Shown one piece after another: positions 1 to 6,158 of a stretch of 8,151 nucleotides of DNA (positions are counted from its first letter, which is position 1; the number at the start of each line of letters is the position of its first letter). Where the stretch lies: contig JAPOZF010000590.1 of assembly GCA_026706165.1 (NCBI GenBank), positions 1 to 8,151 of the forward strand. Reading direction: 5' to 3'. A model generated the notes under the pieces. That model was not told the DNA's origin. It ran no database searches and saw only the letters and a list, made by a program, of their open reading frames with translations. Both the position numbers and the translations under genes were made by a program. This DNA is from Gemmatimonadota bacterium (GTDB lineage Bacteria > Latescibacterota > UBA2968 > UBA8231).

Positions 1-437
1 AGGCGGGCTTGCTCGAGGGAGCCGACCTCCTCGCGGCTTCCGGGAATCACCGGGACTCCGGCTTCCTCCATGCAGCGCCTGGCCGTGGCTTTGTCCCCCA
101 TGCGGTGGAATGCCGCTACCGGCGGGCCGATGAAGGTGATGCCGCAAGATTCGCACAGTTCGGCGAAATCCGCGTTCTCGGCGAGCGGTCCGTACCCGGG
201 GTGAACGGCGTCGGCGTTGGTCAGTCCCGCGGCGCTGAGGATGTTGGCGAAGTGGCGGTAGCTGGCCTCCCCGGGCGGCGGGCCGATGCAGACGTCCTCG
301 TCGGCCATGTGGACGTGGAGCGAGCGCGCGTCCGCCTCGGAGTAGACGGCAACCGTGGGGATGCCCAGCTCCCGGCAGGTGCGGATGACCCGCAGCGCGA
401 TTTCCCCGCGGTCGGCGACGAGGATCTTTTCGAACAC
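1..437 (-). CDS. accC: Biotin carboxylase subunit of acetyl-CoA carboxylase, N-terminal part (runs off window)
   Basis: This is the ATP-dependent biotin carboxylase that carboxylates the biotin on AccB, the first half-reaction of malonyl-CoA synthesis in the cytosol. Only the first 145 residues are present; the gene continues past position 1. I translated it directly from a GTG start (437-435), 3 nt after the accB stop, which suggests translational coupling. Visible family motifs are the N-terminal strand with [10 protein letters not shown] (10-19), HPGYG (79-83), ENADFAE (87-93), IGPP (103-106), MGDK (113-116, with K116 matching the ATP-binding Lys of E. coli AccC) and AGVPVIPGS (126-134). 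Two departures from the usual pattern are Asp9 in VADRGE, where Asn is usual, and Pro84 in [10 protein letters not shown], where Phe is usual. A PPP run lies at 53-55. The family is about 450 residues long. Propionyl-CoA or pyruvate carboxylase share this domain, but the adjacent accB favours AccC. Confidence 0.95.
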   Translation of the reverse strand, partial: MFEKILVADRGEIALRVIRTCRELGIPTVAVYSEADARSLHVHMADEDVCIGPPPGEASYRHFANILSAAGLTNADAVHPGYGPLAENADFAELCESCGITFIGPPVAAFHRMGDKATARRCMEEAGVPVIPGSREEVGSLEQAR

Positions 438-440
438 GGG

Positions 441-932
441 CTAGGCGGTCCGCAGAGTCATCAGCGGCTGGTTGTACTCGACCGGGTCGCCGTTGGCCGC
501 GAGGATTTCGACGACCTCACCCGCGGCGTCCGCCTCGATCTCGTTCATGATCTTCATCGCCTCGATGATGCAGAGGGTCTGTCCGACCGCGACCTGCTCG
601 GCGGTCTCGGTGAACGGGGCGGACTCCGGCGACGAGGCGCGGTAGAAGGTGCCCACCATGGGGGAGCGGATGACGTGGAGGTCTTCGGCGGTTTCAGGTT
701 CCCGCGGCGCCTCCTCCCCGGGTGCGGGGGCAGCCTCGGCAACGGGTGGGGGGGCCGGTTGCGGAGCGGGAGGCGCCTGCAGGTGCACGGTCTCGACGAT
801 TCTTTCCCCGGACTCGCGGCGTTTTCCGAGACGCACGCGGATGCCGCGCCAGAAGCTCTCGTGGTACTCCAGCTCCTCGACTTCGCTCTCCTTGAAGATC
901 TCGATCAGCTTTCGCAGCTTCTTTTCGTTCAC
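441..932 (-). CDS. accB: Biotin carboxyl carrier protein of acetyl-CoA carboxylase
   Basis: The protein carries covalently bound biotin and moves the carboxyl group from biotin carboxylase to the carboxyltransferase during malonyl-CoA synthesis. At 163 residues it has the normal length. An N-terminal helical region (1-40) resembles the AccC-binding part of the family. A Pro/Ala linker follows (about 51-82, with PPP at 61-63), then the biotinyl domain (86-162) with SPMVGTFYR (90-98) and the EAMKIMNEI biotinylation motif, in which K127 is the predicted biotinylated Lys. The start is GTG at 932-930; GAGGA overlaps the efp stop codon and ends 7 nt upstream, which supports this start. It lies 10 nt after efp and 3 nt before accC, in the efp-accB-accC order common in bacteria. 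Identification is secure. Confidence 0.97.
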   Translation of the reverse strand: MNEKKLRKLIEIFKESEVEELEYHESFWRGIRVRLGKRRESGERIVETVHLQAPPAPQPAPPPVAEAAPAPGEEAPREPETAEDLHVIRSPMVGTFYRASSPESAPFTETAEQVAVGQTLCIIEAMKIMNEIEADAAGEVVEILAANGDPVEYNQPLMTLRTA

Positions 933-942
933 GGCGCAGTCC

Positions 943-1500
943 TCACACCCGTTCGACGTATTCGCCGGTACGCGTGTCGATTTTCAGTTTCTCCCCCCGA
1001 TTGACGAACAGGGGAACGGAGACGACCGCCCCGGTCTCGAGCGTCGCCGGTTTGGTCGCTCCCTGCGCGGTATCCCCCCGGACGCCCGGTTCGGTGTGCT
1101 CCACGGTGAGCTCGACGAAGTTCGGCAGCTCCACCGCGAGGGGGACCCCCTCTGCCACCGAGACGTAGGTGGTTTCGTTCTCGACGAGAAACCGGGCGGT
1201 GTCCCCGACGGTTTCGCGCCGCAGCTGCGTCTGCTCGTAGGTCTCCGAGTCCATGAAATGGAAAAACTCGCTTTCGGAGTAAAGGAACTGCATCTCGCGT
1301 TTCTCGACGCGGATTTCGTCTACCTTGTCTCCGGAGCGAAATGTACGGTCGATCACCGCCCCGGTGCGCACGTTCTTGAGCTTGGTGCGCACGAAAGCCC
1401 CTCCCTTTCCGGGCTTGACGTGCTGGAACTCGACGATGCTGTAGATCGCGTCCTCCAGGGTCATCGTGAATCCGTTGCGGAAGTCGGTGGTGTCAGCCAT
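943..1500 (-). CDS. efp: Elongation factor P
   Basis: EF-P binds between the ribosomal P and E sites and speeds peptide-bond formation at consecutive prolines. The 185-residue protein has the usual full length and three-domain form: a KOW-like N-terminal domain (about 1-64), an OB domain (about 65-128) and a C-terminal OB domain (about 129-185) ending in VVSVPLFVNRGEKLKIDTRTGEY-like residues. The functional loop reads KPGKGGAFVRTK (29-40), which puts Lys32 at the tip. It is therefore a Lys-type EF-P (modified by EpmA/B-type, 5-aminopentanol or other systems), not the Arg-rhamnose type. No modification enzyme gene lies in the window. The ATG at 1500-1498 is preceded by AGAGGAA about 4 nt upstream. 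It sits 32 nt after the TPR gene and 10 nt before accB. Confidence 0.98.
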   Translation of the reverse strand: MADTTDFRNGFTMTLEDAIYSIVEFQHVKPGKGGAFVRTKLKNVRTGAVIDRTFRSGDKVDEIRVEKREMQFLYSESEFFHFMDSETYEQTQLRRETVGDTARFLVENETTYVSVAEGVPLAVELPNFVELTVEHTEPGVRGDTAQGATKPATLETGAVVSVPLFVNRGEKLKIDTRTGEYVERV

Positions 1501-1532
1501 TCTTTCCTCTGGTGATGTGATCGGGCGGCCGC

Positions 1533-2960
1533 TCAGGCCTCGCCGCCCCCTTCCAGGACCGCGAGCCGCCCCCTGATGGCGTCGTCGCCGGGGTGCCGCC
1601 GCAGGAGGTCCCGGTAAATGTCGATCCCCTTGCTGGCGATTCCCTGTTGAATGTACAACTCGGCGAGGGTTGCCGTCGGTACCGGGGCGCTGCGCTCCTC
1701 TCCGCCGGCATCCGCAACTGTTGACTCCGTGGCGCGGTCTCCCGCCGTCCCGATCTCGGACAGCAGGCCGATCAGCTCGTGGTCTTCGCGGCTGGACAAC
1801 CTGGCGACAGGGCGTCCCGGCCCGGTTTGGTGGGGTGGAGCGATTTCGCCTCCCCGGCCAGCCGTCTCCTCTCCCGGGAGTGAGACATGAACCCCCTCCG
1901 GCTCCAACCCGGCTCCCGACGGTGTCTCCGGCGGTTCCCCGGCCCCGGCGCCGGCTTCCTCCTCCGGCTCCGACACCAGATAAAAAACCCCTGTTTGCCC
2001 GTGGTCGCGGAGGCCGGGTTCAGCCTTGTCCGAGGAGGAGGAAGCATCGGGGCCGGAGCCGCCGGAAGGAGCCTCTCCGGGGGGATCTTCCGCCGGAGAC
2101 AACCCACCCTCGGCCGCGACTTCGCCTCTGCCGCGTCCCGGAACAGGCAGCGCTACGGCTTCATCAGCCGCGCCCTCGCTTCCAGTTCGGCTATCATTTC
2201 CCTCGGCACCCGACCCGGCACCGGGATAAACCGGTCCGGCGGGGGAATCCTGCCCGGGCCGGGATTCCGGGGCCGCCGCGCCAACCGCGGGCCCGTCGGT
2301 GGATGCAGGCACCCCGTCGGGCGGGATCCCGGAAGCCTCCCGGGGCGGCGGGCAAGAGGAGGTCTGGCGGTCGATTTCCGGATTTGGGGAGAGGCCGCCG
2401 GCCGCTTCGCCGTCAGGGGGCGCAACCCCACCGGCTGCCGGAGACGACTCCCGTTCAGAGGTTTCCGCCTCCAGATGGCCATCCTCTTCATTCAGCTCGT
2501 CCCGCACCACACTGCCCGCAACCGCCCTCGCCGCGGGGGGGAGGACCAGCGGCGCCGCAGCGGATCGCCTGCGCAGCCGCTCCGCCTCGCGTTTGAGATT
2601 CCCGCTGTACGGTTCGAGAAAAGCGGCCTGCCGCATGCATTGCAAGGCCAGGGTTATCTCACCGAGCCGTTCCCAGGCAGCGGACAGGGCCGCGAAAGCG
2701 GCCGGGTTCTCCGGATCGAGCCGCAGCGCCCGGTCGAGTGCGTTGCGCACCTCTTCGAAGTTACCCCGGGCCTCGTAGCAGCGGGCGAGCAGGAGGAATC
2801 CGGTAGGGTAGTCGGGAAAGCGCTCGCAACCCTCCTGGCAGAGAGCCAGCGCCCGGGCGACCCGCCCTCGCCGCAGGTATTCGTCGGCGAGCCGGGCGAA
2901 CAGGGGGATCCCGGGGTTTTCGCGCAGGGCCTTTTCGAGTTTCGAGATCCGGAACAGCAC
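1533..2960 (-). CDS. Tetratricopeptide repeat protein with long disordered linker
   Basis: Function is unknown; TPRs act as protein-binding scaffolds. The 475-residue product has three consecutive 34-residue TPR units at about 17-50, 51-84 and 85-118, each with the Leu/Ala...Gly/Tyr pattern and ending near FPDY, DPEN and EPYS. Residues about 133-420 are low complexity, rich in Gly, Pro, Glu, Ser and Ala, and probably disordered. The last 50 residues (about 429-470) form one more TPR-like unit starting TLAELYIQQG. No signal peptide or membrane helix is seen, so it is probably cytosolic. A PPP run is at 204-206. The start is GTG (2960-2958) with AAGG 7 nt upstream; an ATG 12 nt further upstream is in another frame. 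It is the first gene of the operon with efp, 32 nt before it. The dense antisense reading frames here reflect base composition. Confidence 0.85.
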   Translation of the reverse strand: MLFRISKLEKALRENPGIPLFARLADEYLRRGRVARALALCQEGCERFPDYPTGFLLLARCYEARGNFEEVRNALDRALRLDPENPAAFAALSAAWERLGEITLALQCMRQAAFLEPYSGNLKREAERLRRRSAAAPLVLPPAARAVAGSVVRDELNEEDGHLEAETSERESSPAAGGVAPPDGEAAGGLSPNPEIDRQTSSCPPPREASGIPPDGVPASTDGPAVGAAAPESRPGQDSPAGPVYPGAGSGAEGNDSRTGSEGAADEAVALPVPGRGRGEVAAEGGLSPAEDPPGEAPSGGSGPDASSSSDKAEPGLRDHGQTGVFYLVSEPEEEAGAGAGEPPETPSGAGLEPEGVHVSLPGEETAGRGGEIAPPHQTGPGRPVARLSSREDHELIGLLSEIGTAGDRATESTVADAGGEERSAPVPTATLAELYIQQGIASKGIDIYRDLLRRHPGDDAIRGRLAVLEGGGEA

Positions 2961-3154
2961 GGTGAGCCTTCATTTCAGCGCGTTTGAAGCGGCCGCCCAG
3001 GGACCGCCGCCGCCACCCGTCTCCTGCCTCCGGATGCCCGGCCTTCCAAGCCGGTGCCTCCCGCCTTCGCGCATCCTCTTGAACCGGGGCCCCCGGACGG
3101 GAAATCCCAACGGCAAAGGCCGGCTGGATTACGCCGATCTGTTTCGGCGACAGG
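2961..3154 (-). other. Non-coding 5' leader of the TPR-efp-accB-accC operon
   Basis: Together with the two promoters, this fills the 386-nt gap between the TPR gene and the tRNA. Given the minus-strand promoter at 3155-3183, the transcript would carry an untranslated leader of roughly 185-190 nt before the GTG at 2960. It is GC-rich and can form local stems, for example CCGGC/GCCGG around 3040-3055 on the minus strand. A 34-codon reading frame (3074-2970) ends just before the TPR ribosome-binding site, but has poor start-site spacing and biased composition. I recognise no known riboswitch or leader motif. Confidence 0.4.
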
Positions 3155-3183
3155 ACACTAGACGGCGCGCTGAGGGCTGTCAA
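3155..3183 (-). promoter_or_regulatory. Sigma70-type promoter for the TPR-efp-accB-accC operon
   Basis: On the minus strand, a perfect -35 box TTGACA (3183-3178) is followed by exactly 17 nt and then TAGTGT (3160-3155). The latter matches the -10 consensus at the first two positions and the last. Transcription would start near 3148, giving a long leader to the TPR start at 2960. The -35 box lies about 50 bp from that of the divergent tRNA promoter, so the two promoters are back to back. Confidence 0.6.
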
Positions 3184-3232
3184 GGAGGCCGCCGAAGGCG
3201 GATCCGGGGCGCGTGAAGGGGACCTGGATTCG

Positions 3233-3261
3233 TTGACAGTGCACAGGGGGGGTTCTATCTT
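3233..3261 (+). promoter_or_regulatory. Sigma70-type promoter for tRNA-Lys
   Basis: A perfect -35 box TTGACA (3233-3238), a 17-nt spacer and a -10 box TATCTT (3256-3261; 4 of 6 consensus positions). The expected start is near 3268, leaving a 5' leader of about 80 nt to be removed from the tRNA precursor. With the terminator at 3462-3494 this makes a single-gene tRNA unit. Confidence 0.7.
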
Positions 3262-3346
3262 CGGCGCTTCCTGCCGGTCCGCAAACTGTTCCGATCGTGC
3301 GGAAGGCGAGTGCGAACGCAAGTCTCCCAGACTCACATTGGGGGCA

Positions 3347-3422
3347 GCGCCTATAGCTCAGTTGGTAGAGCGGCTGACTCTTAATCAGCGGGTCCGGGGT
3401 TCGAGTCCCTGTGGGCGCACCA
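3347..3422 (+). tRNA. tRNA-Lys, anticodon CUU
   Basis: The 76-nt sequence folds into a full cloverleaf. The acceptor stem GCGCCTA (3347-3353) pairs with TGGGCGC (3412-3418), including one G-T pair. The D stem is GCTC/GAGC with loop AGTTGGTA. The anticodon stem is GCTGA/TCAGC with loop CTCTTAA, so the anticodon is CTT at 3380-3382. The variable loop is GGGTC, and the T stem CGGGG/CCCTG encloses TTCGAGT. Discriminator A73 and an encoded CCA end the gene. It decodes AAG, the dominant Lys codon in high-GC genomes. No direct repeat of its 3' end is visible in the window, so there is no sign of an integrated element here. Confidence 0.97.
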
Positions 3423-3461
3423 ATATCCCAGCCGCCGCCAGGGCGGTCTGTCTGCCAACAG

Positions 3462-3494
3462 CCCCCGAGGGATTCCCTCGGGGGTTTGTCGTTT
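3462..3494 (+). terminator. Intrinsic terminator after tRNA-Lys
   Basis: A perfect 10-bp stem CCCCCGAGGG (3462-3471) pairs with CCCTCGGGGG (3475-3484) across an ATT loop. It is followed by a T-rich tail TTTGTCGTTT (3485-3494). It begins 39 nt after the tRNA CCA and should end the tRNA transcript before the lipoprotein gene. Confidence 0.88.
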
Positions 3495-3563
3495 CTGCAG
3501 GTCGTTCAGGAATCCCCGATACCGGACCTCCGTGTCCCGGCAGCTTCAAGAAGGCCTGAAAAC

Positions 3564-4715
3564 ATGATGTCGAACTTTCCCCTGAAAATGGCAATTCTCC
3601 TCGCACTGACCCTGGCAGGCTGTGGCGGCGAGGATCCGGCTGCGCCGGGGCAGGCGGAAACCGTCAGGATCGGTTTTCTCGCCGCCGGGGACCGCGTGAC
3701 CTACGTGGACGCCGCGGGGATAGCGGTAGCCGAGGCAAACGAGCGCGGGGGCGTTCTCGGCATGCCGGTCGAGCTGGTTTCCCGCATCGGAATCGAGGAA
3801 GCATCCGTCTCGGTCGAGACAGCCGAGAGGATGATCGCAGAAGACGGAGTCGCAGCTCTCGTCGGGCCGAACCGCTCTTCCCATGCGATTGCCGTCGCGG
3901 AGCTCGCGCAGCGGCGCGGGTTGCCGATGGTGACCACGTCGGCGACCAACCCCGAGGTGACCAAAGCGGGGGATTTCGTCTTCATGGCCGCTTTCACCGA
4001 CGTGTTCCAGGGGCAGGTGATGGCGCAGTTCGCCAGGGAAGAGCTGGGCCTGGCCAGGGTAGCGGTCCTGACGCGGAGGGGCGAGGTCTACACCGAGGGG
4101 ATATCGGGGTTCTTCCGCTCCGTTTTCACCGCCTCGGGGGGCGAGGTCGCCGCCGACGAGTTCTACGACAGCGACGAGACGGATTTCGCCGGGCCGCTGG
4201 GCCGCATCGCGGAGGCCCGGCCCGAGGCGCTCTTCATTTCCGGGTTCGCCGGGGAGATCGCACTGGTGACCCGGCAGGCGAGGGCCCTGCCGCTGCAGAA
4301 CGCCGCGGGCGAACCGGCGCTCTTTCTCGGGGCCGACTCGTGGGACAACCCGAACCTGCTGGGCGACGAGACCGCCGAGCTGGAAGGCAGCTACTTCACC
4401 ACCCACTTTTCGCCGGACACCGATGAGCCGGGTGCGCGCCGGTTCATCGACAAGTATCGATCGCTGTATGACGCCGCGCCCAGCGGCGGGGATGCGGTGA
4501 GCTACGATGCGGCAAGGTTGCTTCTCGAAGCGATCGAGCGCGCCGGCAGCCTCGAGCCCGGGGCTGTCCGGGATCAGCTCGCCGCGACAGGGAACTATGC
4601 CGGGGCAACCCGAATTGCTGGTTACGACGAAAACCGGCACCCGGCAAAAAGCGTGGTCATCATGACCATCAGGGACGGGGTCGGGCAGTTCCACAGGCAG
4701 ATCGATCCCGGCTGA
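3564..4715 (+). CDS. LivK-like ABC transporter substrate-binding lipoprotein
   Basis: Predicted solute-binding protein of the branched-chain amino acid type (periplasmic binding protein, Peripla_BP_6-like fold) that would deliver ligand to an ABC permease. The 383-residue product starts with a lipoprotein signal peptide: positive K8, hydrophobic 9-19, lipobox LAGC with C20 as the lipidated Cys. Residue +2 is Gly, so no Asp inner-membrane retention signal is present. The mature protein begins its first beta strand at VRIGFLAAG (34-42). Ligand-pocket signatures are VGPNRSS (100-106) and TTSATNP (124-130), the places where LivJ/LivK-type proteins contact the ligand's alpha-amino and carboxyl groups. 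The ATG at 3564 has AAGAAGG about 9 nt upstream; an in-frame ATG follows at once. A longer upstream reading would run through the tRNA and terminator. No permease or ATPase is adjacent, so the ligand and partner are unknown; related proteins bind amino acids, amides or aromatic acids. Confidence 0.88.
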   Translation: MMSNFPLKMAILLALTLAGCGGEDPAAPGQAETVRIGFLAAGDRVTYVDAAGIAVAEANERGGVLGMPVELVSRIGIEEASVSVETAERMIAEDGVAALVGPNRSSHAIAVAELAQRRGLPMVTTSATNPEVTKAGDFVFMAAFTDVFQGQVMAQFAREELGLARVAVLTRRGEVYTEGISGFFRSVFTASGGEVAADEFYDSDETDFAGPLGRIAEARPEALFISGFAGEIALVTRQARALPLQNAAGEPALFLGADSWDNPNLLGDETAELEGSYFTTHFSPDTDEPGARRFIDKYRSLYDAAPSGGDAVSYDAARLLLEAIERAGSLEPGAVRDQLAATGNYAGATRIAGYDENRHPAKSVVIMTIRDGVGQFHRQIDPG

Positions 4716-4724
4716 TCGGCACCC

Positions 4725-4766
4725 GGCCGGACGGCAGGCGACCCTGCCTGGCTGACCCTTCCGGCC
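4725..4766 (+). terminator. Strong hairpin after the lipoprotein gene, probable terminator
   Basis: Starting 10 nt after the stop codon, GGCCGGA (4725-4731) pairs perfectly with TCCGGCC (4760-4766). Inside, GGCAGG (4733-4738) pairs with CCTGCC (4743-4748) across a CGAC tetraloop. An alternative outer pairing, GATCGGC (4714-4720) with GCCGATC (4764-4770), is also possible. No clear T tract follows (only GGATTTCAAC nearby), so it could be a weak terminator or an mRNA 3'-end stabiliser. Confidence 0.45.
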
Positions 4767-4836
4767 GATCGGGGGTCGGATTTCAACAGTTCAGAAAGCG
4801 CATAACTCTACCGGCCTTGGGAGAGGCGGAACCTTG

Positions 4837-4865
4837 TTGACGCCCTGCCGGGTCCGGTTTACCCT
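4837..4865 (+). promoter_or_regulatory. Candidate promoter for the enolase-family/dehydrogenase pair
   Basis: TTGACG (4837-4842; 5 of 6 matches to the -35 consensus), a 17-nt spacer and TACCCT (4860-4865; only the first two and the last -10 positions match). The start site would be near 4872, giving a short leader of about 27 nt before the ATG at 4899. The weak -10 suggests either an activator or a different sigma factor. Confidence 0.4.
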
Positions 4866-4898
4866 GAACGGCTTCCGGCCAGCGAAAGAAAAGCACCC

Positions 4899-6158
4899 AT
4901 GCAGGAGAATCTCCGGCAGCACTCCCGTCCGTCGGCCCTGGCGATAACCGACCTGCGGGTCGCGCGTCTGCTCGGGGCCCCGTTCCACAGTTGCCTGATC
5001 CGCATCGACACGAACCAGGGAGTCAGCGGCTACGGCGAGGTGCGCGACGGCGCCAGCGCGACCTACGCCCTGATGCTCAAGTCCCGACTGCTCGGTGAGA
5101 ATCCGTGCGACGTCGACCGGCTGTTCCGCCGCATCAGGCAGTTCGGCCATCACGGCCGGCAGGGAGGCGGGGTCAGCGCCGTGGAGATGGCGCTGATGGA
5201 CCTCGCCGGCAGGGCGTACGGAGTGCCGGCCTACGCCCTGGCCGGGGGCAGGTTCCGCGACCGCGTGCTCTGCTACTGCGACACCCCGACCACCGCCAGC
5301 GGCCGCGAGATGGGGAAACGGCTGAAGCAGCGCATGGAGATGGGGTTCCGCTTCCTGAAGATGGACGTCGGGATCGGCCTGCTCCGCGGCCGGCCGGACT
5401 GTGTCATCGCACCCCCGGGAATGCTGGACAGCGGCGCCGTGATGCACCCCTTCACCGGCATCCAGCTGAGCGACAGGGGGATCGGCCTGCTCTGCGAGTA
5501 CGTCGCCGAGGTGCGCGAGGAGACCGGCTACGAGGTCCCCCTCGCCGCCGACCACTTCGGCCACCTCGGCCTGGAGTCCTGCATCCGGCTCGGAAAGGCG
5601 CTCGACCAGTTCTCCCTGGCCTGGTACGAGGACATGGTACCCTGGCAGTTCACCGACCAGTACGCGCGCCTGTCCGAGGCGGTCGGGACGCCGGTCTGCA
5701 CCGGCGAGGACATCTACCTGAAGGAGGGGTTCGCCGACCTGTTCCGGGAGCGGGCGATCGCCGTCGCCCACCCCGACCCGGCCACCTCCGGCGGCATCCT
5801 GGAGACCAAGAGGATCGGCGACGCCGCCCAGGAAAACGGCATCGCAATGGCACTGCACATGGCGATGTCTCCGGTGGCCGCCCTGGCCGCCGTCCACTGC
5901 GCCGCGGCGACGGAGAACTTCCTCGCCCTCGAGAACCACTCGGTCGACGACCTCGAGCGCTGGAGCAGTCTCGTCGAGGGGCTGCCGAGTCCGCTGATCG
6001 AGGACGGGCACATCGCGGTGCCGGAAGGGCCGGGCCTGGGGTTCGCGGACCTGAACCTGGAGGTCCTGCGGGAGTTCGCCGACCCCGGAGCCCCCGGGAT
6101 CTTCGAGCCCACGGACGAGTGGGACAGCGAACGGGCCAGCGACCGCCTGTGGAGCTGA
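4899..6158 (+). CDS. Enolase-superfamily protein (mandelate racemase/muconate lactonizing enzyme group), probable sugar- or hydroxy-acid dehydratase
   Basis: Enzymes of this superfamily abstract the proton alpha to a carboxylate and stabilise the enolate on Mg2+, giving dehydration, racemisation or cycloisomerisation. The 419-residue protein has an N-terminal capping domain (about 14-130; GVSGYGEVRDG at 41-51) and a beta-barrel domain. Predicted Mg2+ ligands are D218 (AADHFGH), E244 (WYEDM) and E270 (TGEDIY), with normal spacing. D293 (HPDPATSGG) and H320 (ALHMAMSP) are 27 residues apart, the spacing of the Asp270-His297 dyad in mandelate racemase. The second-strand motif is K154-M-D156, so the second Lys of Lys-x-Lys is Asp. 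An insert of about 30 residues (160-192) separates strands 2 and 3. The ATG at 4899 has only a weak purine-rich upstream region but fits the domain start. Its stop overlaps the next gene's start (TGATG). The substrate is unknown; a dehydratase is favoured over a racemase. Confidence 0.85.
   Translation: MQENLRQHSRPSALAITDLRVARLLGAPFHSCLIRIDTNQGVSGYGEVRDGASATYALMLKSRLLGENPCDVDRLFRRIRQFGHHGRQGGGVSAVEMALMDLAGRAYGVPAYALAGGRFRDRVLCYCDTPTTASGREMGKRLKQRMEMGFRFLKMDVGIGLLRGRPDCVIAPPGMLDSGAVMHPFTGIQLSDRGIGLLCEYVAEVREETGYEVPLAADHFGHLGLESCIRLGKALDQFSLAWYEDMVPWQFTDQYARLSEAVGTPVCTGEDIYLKEGFADLFRERAIAVAHPDPATSGGILETKRIGDAAQENGIAMALHMAMSPVAALAAVHCAAATENFLALENHSVDDLERWSSLVEGLPSPLIEDGHIAVPEGPGLGFADLNLEVLREFADPGAPGIFEPTDEWDSERASDRLWS

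Noticed and set aside
1887..2987. Long plus-strand reading frame (366 codons) opposite the TPR gene
   Set aside because: Its product is Arg/Gly/Pro-rich with no domain, while the minus-strand frame has regular 34-residue TPR units and a ribosome-binding site.
2761..3336. Minus-strand frame of 191 codons across the divergent promoter region
   Set aside because: It overlaps both promoters and the TPR gene's N-terminal coding region, has no recognisable domain and has a Ser/Pro/Arg-biased composition typical of non-coding GC-rich DNA.
3347..3422. tRNA-Lys as the attachment site of an integrated island carrying the catabolic genes
   Set aside because: No integrase gene and no repeated copy of the tRNA 3' end is visible in the window.
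3411..3563. N-terminal extension of the lipoprotein gene to 3411
   Set aside because: The extension would run through the tRNA 3' end and the intrinsic terminator, and would bury the lipoprotein signal peptide that begins at 3564.
3546..4694. Minus-strand frame of 382 codons opposite the lipoprotein gene
   Set aside because: The plus-strand frame has a lipobox and LivK-type pocket motifs; the antisense product shows neither domains nor a plausible start.
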